A stretch of 64,000 nt of DNA from Bacillus sp. 103mf (GCF_900116295.1 NZ_FPAF01000016.1:1-64000); one strand, 5' to 3'; shown: positions 16,708-25,588, numbered from the stretch's first letter. Numbers and translations: made by a program. The notes: generated from the sequence alone by a model not told the origin.

Positions 16708-17663
16708 ACTGTTTTCACCTCGTTTGCATATTTGCCTTGCCAGCTACCGCGGCGTACAAATTCAGCATCGATTGCATTTAATACTTCCCACTTGTTCAAG
16801 CTCCACATCGGACCGATCATTAGGTCTGGCGGACCGTCACCTGTGATGCGATGTACGATGACATCTGATGGGATGATTTCAAGCTGGTCGACAACGAGAT
16901 TTACGTAATCTTCAAGAGATAGAAATTGTAATTGTCCTTTTTCGTATTGTTTCACCATAGGCGTTCCTTTTAATAAGTGCAGCAAATGAATTTTAATCCC
17001 TTGAATATCAAGTTTTGCGACTGCGCGTGCTGTTTCCATCATCATGTCATAGTCTTCAAGCGGGAGACCGTTAATGATGTGTGAGCACACGTTAATGTTA
17101 TGCTTACGAAGTTTATTTATACCTTCTACATAAGAAGGATAATCGTGAGCGCGGTTAATCAAAAGCGCTGTACGTTCATGTACGGTTTGTAAGCCAAGCT
17201 CGATCCAAAGGTACGTACGCTTATTTAGATCAGCTAAATATTCGACAACATCATCAGGTAAGCAGTCTGGCCGGGTAGCGATAGAAAGACCGACAACGCC
17301 TTCTTCTTTTAAAAGTGGTTCAAATTTTTCTTTTAACACCTCAACAGGAGCGTGTGTATTCGTATAAGCTTGGAAATAGGCAATACACTTACCATCTTTC
17401 CATTTCGTATGCATTTTTTCTTTCATTTCATGATATTGCGTAACAACATCATCACGGCGGTCACCGGCAAAGTCTCCGGAACCAGACGCACTACAAAATG
17501 TACAGCCCCCATATGCAACTGTGCCATCACGGTTTGGGCAGTCAAATCCAGCATCTAAAGAAACTTTAAAGATTTTCTCGCCGAAATGCCTGCGTAGATG
17601 GTAGTTCCACGTATGGTAACGTTTATTGTCATTTGAATATGGGAAAGGATTTTGGACTTTCAT
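16704..17663 (-). CDS. ytqA: Radical SAM protein YtqA (TIGR01212 family)
   Basis: 319 aa. Cysteines of the Fe-S cluster region are seen in CPNRDG and GGCTFCS (about residues 41-57). The rest (HIINGLPLEDYDMM, GIKIHLLHLLKGT) is typical of this uncharacterised radical SAM family, long paired with ytqB in Bacillus. Function unproven; coupling to mnmM suggests an RNA-modification link, which is inference. ATG preceded by GGAGGAATA. Confidence 0.88.
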   Translation of the reverse strand: MKVQNPFPYSNDNKRYHTWNYHLRRHFGEKIFKVSLDAGFDCPNRDGTVAYGGCTFCSASGSGDFAGDRRDDVVTQYHEMKEKMHTKWKDGKCIAYFQAYTNTHAPVEVLKEKFEPLLKEEGVVGLSIATRPDCLPDDVVEYLADLNKRTYLWIELGLQTVHERTALLINRAHDYPSYVEGINKLRKHNINVCSHIINGLPLEDYDMMMETARAVAKLDIQGIKIHLLHLLKGTPMVKQYEKGQLQFLSLEDYVNLVVDQLEIIPSDVIVHRITGDGPPDLMIGPMWSLNKWEVLNAIDAEFVRRGSWQGKYANEVKTV

Positions 17664-17768
17664 AGTTATTCCTCCTCAAAGATATGAGCAAAAATCATTA
17701 TAACATACTCATAAGGTTCATATAGAACGGACAAGCTAAAGGAGAAATATTGGTAAGGAGGGACAATC

Positions 17769-18032
17769 ATGGCAGAGCGTGAATCACTGGAAGCGTGCAT
17801 CCAAAATGCACATCAAGCAATGGAATATGCAAAAGAACAATTGGACATTGGAATGAGACAAGAGCATTACAATAAAATGAACTATTCTGATGCGCAGCTT
17901 CAATTAGAACAAGCTTACAATGAAATGCAAACGATGCAGCACTATGCAAATGATGAACAACGTGAACAACTAAATCGTGCGCGTATGGCAATAAGGCAAT
18001 TACAACACCAAATGATTATTACACCGCATTAA
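17769..18032 (+). CDS. ytzC: YtzC-family protein (DUF2524), 87 aa
   Basis: Helical, Gln/Glu/Met-rich, no membrane segment; begins MAERESLEACIQNAHQAMEY. It matches the small Bacillus YtzC family from the same neighbourhood (ytqA-ytqB-ytzC). Function unknown. GGAGGG site. The next small gene follows after 15 bases. Confidence 0.8.
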   Translation: MAERESLEACIQNAHQAMEYAKEQLDIGMRQEHYNKMNYSDAQLQLEQAYNEMQTMQHYANDEQREQLNRARMAIRQLQHQMIITPH

Positions 18033-18047
18033 TAAGGAGCGATAAGG

Positions 18048-18197
18048 ATGGCAAAGCGTTCAGATCAAAATAACCCAGAGCAAAAAACACAAAACGGACA
18101 TAACGCTGAGTTTTCAAATGAATTAGATCCAGTAGTACAAGCAAAGCAAAGAAATCGTAAAAAAGGCCAACCACAAAAATCAAAGCAATCAGAATAA
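18048..18197 (+). CDS. Small hydrophilic protein, 49 aa, SASP-like composition
   Basis: Begins MAKRSDQNNPEQKTQNGH and ends basic and Gln-rich. No hydrophobic core; composition resembles minor small acid-soluble spore proteins, but I do not match it to a named one. AAGGAG/TAAGG site. Likely co-transcribed with ytzC; a terminator (ACCAGGTC / GACCTGGTTTT) follows at 18197-18222. Confidence 0.65.
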   Translation: MAKRSDQNNPEQKTQNGHNAEFSNELDPVVQAKQRNRKKGQPQKSKQSE

Positions 18198-18222
18198 ACC
18201 AGGTCGAAATATGACCTGGTTT
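18197..18222 (+). terminator. Terminator of the ytzC unit
   Basis: AACCAGGTC-GAAATAT-GACCTGGTTTT. Confidence 0.8.
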
Positions 18223-18311
18223 TATTTCTTATGGAAATTTGCTTTCTTTTTCATACGTACGAGAGATGTATTATAATAATGCTCGAATATCACAGAGCGG
18301 AGGAATGTAAC

Positions 18312-18674
18312 ATGATTGCACATATCGGCACAGTAGCCGTGTACGTAGATGACCAGCAAAAGGCACTACAATTTTGGACAGAGAAAGCGGGATTTGAAGT
18401 ATACCGTAATGATCCAATGGGGCCAAATGCAAGTTGGATTGAAGTAGGACCGAAAGATACACGTTCTCACCTAGTTATTTATCCAAAATCAATGATGAAA
18501 AATGCAAATGAACTAAAAGCATCGATTGTATTTGTAACGGAAAATATGGCAGATACATATGAAACAATGAAGAAAAATGATGTGGAATTTATACAAGAGC
18601 CAAATGAAATGGCATGGGGGACATTTGCCATTTTTAAAGATAACGAAGGTAATGAGTTTGTTTTAAAAGGATAA
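18312..18674 (+). CDS. VOC (glyoxalase/bleomycin-resistance fold) protein, 120 aa
   Basis: Start ATG 18312 (MIAHIGTVAVYVDDQQKAL) with CGGAGGA upstream. One vicinal-oxygen-chelate unit: betaalphabetabetabeta pattern, metal-ligand candidates H4 and E near the C-terminal DNEGNEFVL. Such proteins act as glyoxalases, dioxygenases or antibiotic-binding proteins; the substrate here is unknown. A terminator follows at about 18680-18713. Confidence 0.85.
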   Translation: MIAHIGTVAVYVDDQQKALQFWTEKAGFEVYRNDPMGPNASWIEVGPKDTRSHLVIYPKSMMKNANELKASIVFVTENMADTYETMKKNDVEFIQEPNEMAWGTFAIFKDNEGNEFVLKG

Positions 18675-18679
18675 AATGA

Positions 18680-18713
18680 AAGAAGCTGAGCTTATATGAG
18701 CCCAGCTTCTTTT
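18680..18713 (+). terminator. Terminator of the VOC gene
   Basis: GAAGCTGAGC / GCCCAGCTTCTTTT imperfect stem with T-run. Confidence 0.7.
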
Positions 18714-18833
18714 ATGTTCGTTATGGTAAAATAATGTAACTTTATTATGTGAAATGAAAATGTATATCTTAAAATAACAAGCGGCTCCATATGCTACGTG
18801 TTTACATGTAACATATGGAGCCGTTTATGCATC

Positions 18834-18847
18834 TTACAAAATTGTAA
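18834..18847 (+). promoter_or_regulatory. BceR-type palindrome before the BceAB-like transporter
   Basis: TTACAAAATTGTAA fits the BceR-type operator TNACA-N4-TGTAA exactly. It lies about 84 bp upstream of the ATPase start codon and just after a long hairpin (18782-18823, GGCTCCATATG / CATATGGAGCC). Response regulators of this type are activated by antimicrobial peptides. Confidence 0.65.
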
Positions 18848-18930
18848 GATAAATGTAAGTTTAATCAATGGCAGGAAATGCTTTAAAAGAGCAAAATAGG
18901 AAAAGGAAAACAAAGCACAGGAGGGTTTAT

Positions 18931-19692
18931 ATGAAAACACCAGTTGTAGACGTAAAGAATGTTCAAAAAGTATACGGTAAAAAAGGTGAAAGTCAATCAC
19001 ATGCATTAAAGGGCGTATCATTCTCCATTCAAGAAGGTGAATTTGTTGGGATTATGGGACCTTCTGGTTCTGGAAAAACAACATTATTGAATGTTATTTC
19101 AACATTAGATAAAGCGACGAACGGCGTTGTTGAAATTGCAGGTACAGATATTACGAAAATGAAGCAGGGGGAATTATCTGATTTCCGTTCACAAAAATTA
19201 GGCTTCATATTTCAAGACTTTAACTTACTAGAAAACCTATCAATTTATGAAAATATTGCATTGCCTCTTTCACTACAAGGCGTTCCTTCAAAAAAGATTG
19301 GACCGAAAGTAGAGAAGGTAGCGGAAATGCTAGGAATTTCAGAGATTCTTCAAAAATATCCATCTGAAGTATCTGGGGGACAAAAGCAACGTTCAGCGGC
19401 GGCACGTGCACTTGTACATGAACCAGCCATTATTTTAGGTGACGAGCCAACAGGAGCGCTGGATTCCAAAAACGCAACAAGTTTGTTAGATGCGATGACA
19501 AGCTTAAATGAAGAACAAGGTGTTTCTATTATGATGGTTACACATGATCCGTATAGTGCAAGTTATTGCCGACGTATTTTATTTATCCAAGATGGTGAGT
19601 TATATAAAGAAATTCACCGCAAGGGTACACGTGAAGAATTTTATAAAGAAATTTTAGATGTGCTGGCAGACTTAGGCACACAAAAAGCGTAA
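18931..19692 (+). CDS. BceA-type ABC transporter ATP-binding protein, 253 aa
   Basis: Start ATG 18931 after AGGAGGG. Walker A GPSGSGKTT (about residue 40), signature SGGQKQR, Walker B IILGDEPTGALD, all intact. With the large FtsX-type permease that follows it forms a BceAB/YxdLM-type transporter. These protect against peptide antibiotics such as bacitracin and also act as stress sensors for a partner histidine kinase. No kinase/regulator genes flank it here. Confidence 0.9.
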   Translation: MKTPVVDVKNVQKVYGKKGESQSHALKGVSFSIQEGEFVGIMGPSGSGKTTLLNVISTLDKATNGVVEIAGTDITKMKQGELSDFRSQKLGFIFQDFNLLENLSIYENIALPLSLQGVPSKKIGPKVEKVAEMLGISEILQKYPSEVSGGQKQRSAAARALVHEPAIILGDEPTGALDSKNATSLLDAMTSLNEEQGVSIMMVTHDPYSASYCRRILFIQDGELYKEIHRKGTREEFYKEILDVLADLGTQKA

Positions 19693-19708
19693 GAAAGGAG
19701 AGGCAGGC

Positions 19709-21562
19709 ATGTTATTTAAGCTTTCCATGTCAGGACTGAAAAGTAAGCTGAAAGACTACATCGTCTTACTCGTTGGTCTTGTTATGTCAATTTCTATTTT
19801 TTATATGTTCCAAACGTTAGCACTAAATAAAGCGTTTATTGAAGCGAATTCTGTAATTAGTAGTATTCAATTCGTCTTCCATGCTGGTGCGGTACTATTA
19901 GCTATCATTACATTCTTCTACATTTTATATGCAAATTCTTTCTTACTATCACTTCGTCAAAAAGAATTTGGTATGTACATGATGCTAGGAGCGAAAAAAC
20001 ATAAGGTTACAATGCTTATGTTTATTGAAACAATTGTATTAGGAGCAGCATCTCTTGTAGTTGGTATTGCAGTTGGTGTAGGGCTAGCGCAAGGAATTGG
20101 TAAACTACTTATGCAGCAGCTTGAGTTTACTGCAGGTGGCTATCATGCGTTTTATGTCCCATCTATACTTGTTACATGTATTTTCTTCTTAGTACTATTT
20201 GTTTTATCAGCAATTATGAATAGTATCAAATTATCGCGTATTACGGTTCTGCAACTGGTTCATGCAGATTCTAAAACGGATCGTGTTTCTAAAGCAGGAA
20301 TAAAGACTGTTATAGCTGCATTCGTTGGAATTATTCTGTTAGCAATCGGCTATGCTTCTATGGTTTACATGGACAAGTTGGCGCAAATGGGAATTATTAT
20401 AGCATTAATTACTGTAACGTCCGGAACTTACATGTTATTTGGAACATTCCTTCCGCTTATTATTAAAAAGCTTAAAAGTAATAAAAAGGTTACTGAAAAA
20501 GGACTTAATGCCTTTACATTTGCACAATTAAATTTCCGTATCAATAGCTTAACAAAGGTATTAGCGACAGTAGCAATGTTAGTTGCGCTTGGAGCAGGTG
20601 CGATTTCTGGCGGTATGGCATTTAAAAATAATGTTATGTTTACTGTAGATGGTTTGGCAATTTATGATGTTGCAATTCATAACCCAACAGCCGAAGAAAA
20701 GAAAATTTTAGATGGTATTGCATTTAAAGAGAAAAATGAATATCGTTATAAAATAGATGATAAATATGTGTATTATTTAAAAGAAGATTTAGAGAAAAAT
20801 CGTCCTTTAGTACAAGATTTAAAAGTTTTTAAAGGGATGAAAGATATCGGTAAAGTGAAACGAGCTTCTGAAGAACTGCCAGTAGGTGCGATTTCGAGTT
20901 CCAGTCAAGAAAAATCTGATAATGTGATTCCAAAAGAGTGGGATCAGGCATTAAGCACGATTCATCTATCTTATGTATCCTCCAATCAAACAATCAAAAT
21001 TGTAGACCAAAAAATGTATGATGGTTTGCAAGGCAAAGAGGGTGTTGCATTAATTGGAAAAGTAGATGATTTCTTAACATATAAAAAAGAATGGGAAAAA
21101 ATTGACGAGTTGCAGCTAGCTAAATATAAAAATGTAAAAGAAAATTCCTTGCAAAGTAAGAACCAATTTTATACTGGATTTTATGGCATTGCAAGCGGAA
21201 CAGTATTTATGGGATTCTTCTTAGGAATTGCGTTCCTAGCAATGATGGCAAGTTGTTTAATGTTTAAAATTCTTTCAGGAGCATCAAGCGATATTACACG
21301 TTACCAAATGCTTCGCAAAATTGGTGTTCGCCGTGAATTATTAACGAAGTCAATTTACAAAGAGTTATTCTTAGTATTCCTATTCCCAGGAATTGTAGGG
21401 ATTGTCCACGTATTAGTTGGTATGAACATCTTCTCGTTCATTTTAATTAATCCTTATTTCCGTGTATGGCTTCCAATCTTGATTTTCGTAGTCATTTATA
21501 TGATCTATTATTTTATTACCGTTCAATTGTATAAAGGAATTGTTCTTCCGAAAGAGGAATAG
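19709..21562 (+). CDS. BceB-type ABC transporter permease (FtsX family), 617 aa
   Basis: Typical BceB architecture: four N-terminal helices, further helices to about residue 300, then a large extracellular domain (about residues 315-500), and the last helices with a second FtsX core (YQMLRKIGVRRE). The motif MYMMLGAKKHKV near residue 88 is the FtsX coupling region. Starts 16 bases after the ATPase with GAAAGGAGAGG. A strong terminator follows. Confidence 0.9.
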   Translation: MLFKLSMSGLKSKLKDYIVLLVGLVMSISIFYMFQTLALNKAFIEANSVISSIQFVFHAGAVLLAIITFFYILYANSFLLSLRQKEFGMYMMLGAKKHKVTMLMFIETIVLGAASLVVGIAVGVGLAQGIGKLLMQQLEFTAGGYHAFYVPSILVTCIFFLVLFVLSAIMNSIKLSRITVLQLVHADSKTDRVSKAGIKTVIAAFVGIILLAIGYASMVYMDKLAQMGIIIALITVTSGTYMLFGTFLPLIIKKLKSNKKVTEKGLNAFTFAQLNFRINSLTKVLATVAMLVALGAGAISGGMAFKNNVMFTVDGLAIYDVAIHNPTAEEKKILDGIAFKEKNEYRYKIDDKYVYYLKEDLEKNRPLVQDLKVFKGMKDIGKVKRASEELPVGAISSSSQEKSDNVIPKEWDQALSTIHLSYVSSNQTIKIVDQKMYDGLQGKEGVALIGKVDDFLTYKKEWEKIDELQLAKYKNVKENSLQSKNQFYTGFYGIASGTVFMGFFLGIAFLAMMASCLMFKILSGASSDITRYQMLRKIGVRRELLTKSIYKELFLVFLFPGIVGIVHVLVGMNIFSFILINPYFRVWLPILIFVVIYMIYYFITVQLYKGIVLPKEE

Positions 21563-21572
21563 AATTTGGGAA

Positions 21573-21603
21573 ATACCGAGCGGTGGTGCTCGGTATTTTT
21601 TTT
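21573..21603 (+). terminator. Terminator of the BceAB-like operon
   Basis: ATACCGAGC / GCTCGGTATTTTTTTT. Confidence 0.85.
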
Positions 21604-21680
21604 ATATCCACAAGAATGATTTAACTTAGTAAATCTGTTATAAAGTTTTTTTGTGTTACGATTATACGAGGGGGGAGAAA

Positions 21681-22124
21681 ATGAATAAGAAAAAAATAGT
21701 ATTCGGATTATTATTTATATTCGTTCCTTTATTTATATATATCTTTTTAATAGAGCATGAAGATAAAGTAGCGCTAACACCTGATATGATATCAAAGGTG
21801 CAATATTTAGAAACAGATTCGGTTGCCGAGGGTATGATTACAGATGGTGGGAAAGATGCGAGAGATGTATTTCAAAAGTTAACGAGTTCAAAAAAGGTGG
21901 TAACACAAAAAGAATTTTTTAAGAAGAGATTTTTTGAACAATCTTCGCACCGTAAAATTGATTTTGTGTTAGATGATGGGAAAAGAATTACATTTAATGT
22001 AGTATTGTTTAGCGTTGAACCATACTATGCCGAAGCTTATGTTCAATGTGTTGGAAACAAAACGATCTATCACTTAAATAAAGAAGATGCAACAGATATA
22101 GGAATGCAATTTGTTAATCGATAA
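21681..22124 (+). CDS. Membrane-anchored hypothetical protein, 147 aa
   Basis: Start ATG 21681 after GGGGGGAG. One N-terminal helix (IVFGLLFIFVPLFIYIFLI) then an extracytoplasmic domain with no recognised motif. Only one Cys. Single gene ended by a terminator at 22138-22172. Function unknown. Confidence 0.7.
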   Translation: MNKKKIVFGLLFIFVPLFIYIFLIEHEDKVALTPDMISKVQYLETDSVAEGMITDGGKDARDVFQKLTSSKKVVTQKEFFKKRFFEQSSHRKIDFVLDDGKRITFNVVLFSVEPYYAEAYVQCVGNKTIYHLNKEDATDIGMQFVNR

Positions 22125-22137
22125 TTTGCTAATCTTA

Positions 22138-22172
22138 AAAAGCACTTGTGAAATTTTCAAAAGTGCTTTTTG
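22138..22172 (+). terminator. Intrinsic terminator
   Basis: AAAAAGCACTT / AAAGTGCTTTTT hairpin. Confidence 0.75.
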
Positions 22173-22209
22173 TCTTTCAGAAAAATGAATAAGGATTTGA
22201 TACACAAAT

Positions 22210-22245
22210 CCCCCCTTATTAAGCTGGATTGCTTGATAAGGGGGG
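22210..22245. other. Strong C6/G6 hairpin without T-run
   Basis: CCCCCCTTAT / ATAAGGGGGG with an inner AAG / CTT and an 8-base loop: about 14 paired bases. No T-run on either side, so not an ordinary terminator. It could be an RNA stabiliser, attenuator or part of a repeat. Confidence 0.6.
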
Positions 22246-22279
22246 ACGCTAACAAAGAAAGAGTAGGAGAAACACAAGC

Positions 22280-22396
22280 ATGGAAGTGAACAGTAAAACG
22301 GTTAAAAAACTTAATTTTCGGAAAATTATAAAGCTGAAGGGTTTTTTCGTTTTACTCTTTCTTTATGATATGAGTGTATCATTAAAAATAAAATGA
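22280..22396 (+). CDS. Possible small basic peptide, 38 aa
   Basis: ATG 22280 with GTAGGAG 11 bases upstream. Begins MEVNSKTVKKLNFRKI, highly basic, then a short hydrophobic stretch (GFFVLLFLY). No family recognised; may be a chance frame. Listed because it has a ribosome site and lies just after the C6/G6 hairpin. Confidence 0.25.
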   Translation: MEVNSKTVKKLNFRKIIKLKGFFVLLFLYDMSVSLKIK

Positions 22397-22511
22397 ATCA
22401 ACGAAAAAAAGACAATATTCTTATTAATTCGACATTTTTCGATAGTTGCTATAATTTTTATTCGTAACATAACAAGTAACTTCAGAATGTTTTTGATTTG
22501 AAGGGGATTTT

Positions 22512-22726
22512 ATGTCAAATAATTTATACATGACTAAATTATTGGTGTATAAATTATTAGATTGTTCTAATAAAAATGCATTTTTTCTGTGGGATTTAAT
22601 ATTGGCACGCTTCTTGCTTATCTGAAATATGGAGGGGGGAATTTAGCAGTAGCTGTAATAAGAGAATACTTATTAAAAATATTGGCCACTGATTTTACAG
22701 GTATCAATGAAGATGACGTTGTCTAG
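22512..22726 (+). pseudogene. Small gene with a frameshift at a T6 run (about 71 aa if repaired)
   Basis: ATG 22512 follows AAGGGGA. The frame begins MSNNLYMTKLLVYKLLDC and stops at 22625. Adding one T to the T6 run (22581-22586) joins it to the next frame, which continues SVGFNIGTLLAYLKYGGGN and ends at TAG 22724-22726. The total is 215 bp, one short of 72 codons. I do not recognise the protein. The frameshift could be real decay, phase variation at the T run, or a sequencing error. Confidence 0.45.
22602..22618 (+). promoter_or_regulatory. Sigma-54 (SigL) -24/-12-like sequence
   Basis: TTGGCACGCTTCTTGCT matches the sigma-54 consensus TTGGCAC-N5-TTGCW, with GG and GC exactly 10 bases apart. 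It lies about 180 bp before the second collagenase, but also inside the frameshifted small gene, so it may be a coincidence of coding sequence. No enhancer-binding site or activator gene is seen nearby. Confidence 0.4.
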
Positions 22727-22799
22727 TAAAGGTATATGAAAGGGAGTTTTGGTTAAAAAATTAAGAATTTTGACTATTTTAAAAAAAGGAGAAAATAGC

Positions 22800-25436
22800 A
22801 TGGTGAAATACTCAAAATTTTATAAACTGATGCTTGGTGTTGGGCTTGTTACTATATCATGTAATGGCATGCAAATTCAAGCAGAGGCAAAAGAGAAAAA
22901 TACGAAGAATGTATTACAAATGGAGCCGGTAGGATTAAAGAAATCCGTTGATGAGTTAGCGCACTCTTCGAACGTACAAGAAAGTCCATCTTTTACAAAA
23001 CGGTTAAAGTTAGCAGATTTATCGCAGCGTCCGCCGGCACCAAAAGAGGATGCTAAACAGCTGGCTGAAGAAAAAAAATATTCGATGGCTGAATTAAATC
23101 AATTAAGCAACAAACAATTAGCCGATCTTCTTGTTACGATTCAATGGTATCAAATTCCGGAATTATTTCAGTTTAATAGTGATAGCCTGAAGTTCTATCA
23201 AGATGATAGCCGGATGCAAGCGCTTATTGATAAACTAGCAGAACAAGGCCAAGCGTATACGCAGGACGATTCAAAAGGAATTGAGACATTAGTAGAAGTT
23301 ATACGTTCGGGATTTTATTTAGGTTTTTATCATCAAGAATTAAGTAAATTAAGTGAACGCAGCTATCATGATAAATGTTTACCAGCTTTAAAAACAATTG
23401 CGAAGAACCCGAATTTTAAACTTGGTACAACAGAACAAAATAAAGTAATTTCGTCTTATGGAATGTTGATTGGAGGTGCGTCAGCTGATGTTGAAGTTAT
23501 TCAATATGCAGGTGAAATCTTAAGACAATATAATGATAATCTTGCAACTTTTATTGAAGACTACACAAAAGGCAATGCTGTATATAATTTGATGAAAGAA
23601 ATTGATTATGATGTTCAGTCGTATATGTATACTACGGGCAAAGAACCAAAAGATACGATGTGGTATAGGAATATTGATAGCTTTATTAATGAAATAAGTC
23701 GTTTTGCACTAATTGGTACGGTAACAGACAAAAACGGATGGTTAATTAATAACGGAATTTACTATGCTAGCCGATTTGGTAAGCTTCATAGTACACAAGC
23801 AAAAGGACAGCAAGTTGCAACAGAAGCGATGTGGATTTATCCATATTTAGGACAGCAATATTTTGTTGCGGTAGAACAAATTGTTACAAATTACGGTGGA
23901 GTAGATGCGAACGGAAAAACAGTAAATTTAGATCAAATTCGAGAAGATGGTAAGAAGAAATATTTGCCTAAAACCTATACGTATGATGACGGGGCAATCG
24001 TCTTTAAAGCGGGAGATAAAGTGACTGAGGATAAAATTAAACGTTTATACTGGGCGGCAAAAGAAGTACGCGCTCAATTTTATCGTACAGTTGGTAGCGA
24101 TAAGGCGCTCGAGGGCGGACATGCTGATGATGTGTTAACAATGGTTATTTACAATAGTCCCGACGAATATCAATTTAACCGTCAATTGTATGGCTATGAA
24201 ACGAATAATGGTGGTATTTACATTGAAGGAATCGGAACGTTCTTCACATATGAACGTACACCGCAGCAAAGTGTTTTTAGTTTGGAGGAATTGTTCCGTC
24301 ATGAATTTACACACTATTTACAGGGAAGATATGAAGTTCCAGGGTTATGGGGACAAGGAGACATGTATCAAGATGAACGCTTGACTTGGTTTGAAGAAGG
24401 CAATGCGGAGTTCTTTGCAGGCTCAACGCGATTAGATAGCGTTGTACCACGAAAAAGTATGATTAACAGATTATCTAATGATCCAGCTAAACGATACACA
24501 GCGGAGCAAACATTATATGCAAAATACGGAACGTGGGATTTTTATAACTATTCGTTTGCATTGCAATCTTATATGTATAATAACCGCTCTGATATGTTCG
24601 ATAAAGTGCATGATTTAATTCGTGCAAATGATGTCCCAGGTTACGATGCGTACCGCTCTGCATTAAGTAAGGATAATAAATTAAATGAAGACTACCAATC
24701 TTATATGCAAATGCTGATTGATAATCGGGATAAGTATACAATTCCGCAAGTATCAGATGATTATTTAGCAGAGCATAAACCGAAAGCGTTTTCTGAAGTT
24801 ACAGCGGATATTACCAATGAAGCGAAGCTAACAAATGTGAAGGTAACAAAGAATAAATCACAATTCTTTAATACATTTACACTACAAGGAACGTATACAG
24901 GAAGTGCGTCAAAAGGAGAAACTGAGGACTGGAAGGCGATGAATCAAGCAACGAATGAGATGTTAAAACATCTTTCCGAAAAAGAGTGGAGCGGATATAA
25001 AACTTTAACTGCTTATTTTGTGAATTACCGTGTCAATGCGGCTGGACAATTTGAATATGATGTTGTGTTTAGCGGAGTGAATACTGAAGAAGATAATAGC
25101 GTAGAAAAAGAACCGAATGATTCATTTAATACAGCTAATCCACTATCTCTGAACACATTATTACGAGGTAGCCTAAATGATCAAGATCAAGTTGACCGGT
25201 TTGTTATTGATGTGAAGACAGCAAAAGATTTACAGATTACCGTTACGAATGAACAAAACCTTGGAATGAATTGGGTATTATATTCTGAATCAGACCTGAA
25301 TAACTACGCCGCTTATGCAACAAAACGCGACGGAAATAAATTACTTGGAAATTATTATGCGAACCCAGGAAAATATTACTTGAGTGTATATAAATATAGC
25401 GGTGGAACGGGGAATTATACAGTAGAGGTAAAATAG
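22800..25436 (+). CDS. Secreted collagenase (M9B), paralogue without PKD domains
   Basis: 878 aa; ATG 22800 after AAAGGAG. Signal peptide residues 1 to about 30 (ending near QIQAEA). M9N and peptidase domains closely parallel the collagenase at 5040-8168; zinc site H501EFTH505 and E533. No PKD domain: the catalytic region is followed directly by a PPC-type domain (about residues 770-877, starting EKEPNDSFNTANPLSLN). No PlcR box is visible within about 300 bp upstream, unlike colA. It is about 15 kb from its paralogue in the same orientation: an old duplication with divergent regulation. Confidence 0.93.
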   Translation: MVKYSKFYKLMLGVGLVTISCNGMQIQAEAKEKNTKNVLQMEPVGLKKSVDELAHSSNVQESPSFTKRLKLADLSQRPPAPKEDAKQLAEEKKYSMAELNQLSNKQLADLLVTIQWYQIPELFQFNSDSLKFYQDDSRMQALIDKLAEQGQAYTQDDSKGIETLVEVIRSGFYLGFYHQELSKLSERSYHDKCLPALKTIAKNPNFKLGTTEQNKVISSYGMLIGGASADVEVIQYAGEILRQYNDNLATFIEDYTKGNAVYNLMKEIDYDVQSYMYTTGKEPKDTMWYRNIDSFINEISRFALIGTVTDKNGWLINNGIYYASRFGKLHSTQAKGQQVATEAMWIYPYLGQQYFVAVEQIVTNYGGVDANGKTVNLDQIREDGKKKYLPKTYTYDDGAIVFKAGDKVTEDKIKRLYWAAKEVRAQFYRTVGSDKALEGGHADDVLTMVIYNSPDEYQFNRQLYGYETNNGGIYIEGIGTFFTYERTPQQSVFSLEELFRHEFTHYLQGRYEVPGLWGQGDMYQDERLTWFEEGNAEFFAGSTRLDSVVPRKSMINRLSNDPAKRYTAEQTLYAKYGTWDFYNYSFALQSYMYNNRSDMFDKVHDLIRANDVPGYDAYRSALSKDNKLNEDYQSYMQMLIDNRDKYTIPQVSDDYLAEHKPKAFSEVTADITNEAKLTNVKVTKNKSQFFNTFTLQGTYTGSASKGETEDWKAMNQATNEMLKHLSEKEWSGYKTLTAYFVNYRVNAAGQFEYDVVFSGVNTEEDNSVEKEPNDSFNTANPLSLNTLLRGSLNDQDQVDRFVIDVKTAKDLQITVTNEQNLGMNWVLYSESDLNNYAAYATKRDGNKLLGNYYANPGKYYLSVYKYSGGTGNYTVEVK

Positions 25437-25448
25437 TTGAAAGTAACA

Positions 25449-25494
25449 GTTAAAATCCCGCCAAGAGAAAAATAGTTTCTCTTGGCGGGATTTT
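25449..25494. terminator. Strong bidirectional terminator after collagenase 2
   Basis: AAAATCCCGCCAAGAGAAA / TTTCTCTTGGCGGGATTTT, about 19 bp stem. Confidence 0.85.
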
Positions 25495-25588
25495 ACATTG
25501 TATCCTCATCATTATTTTATCAAAAGAATTACACAATTTGGTAATAAATGCTATAATAAAAAAGAAACGAATAGGGTGAAGAATAGTA

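Noticed and set aside
22500-22799. PlcR box for the second collagenase
   Set aside because: Searched for TATGNAN4TNCATA; only partial matches such as TATGTC.. and TATGAAAGGGAG are found.
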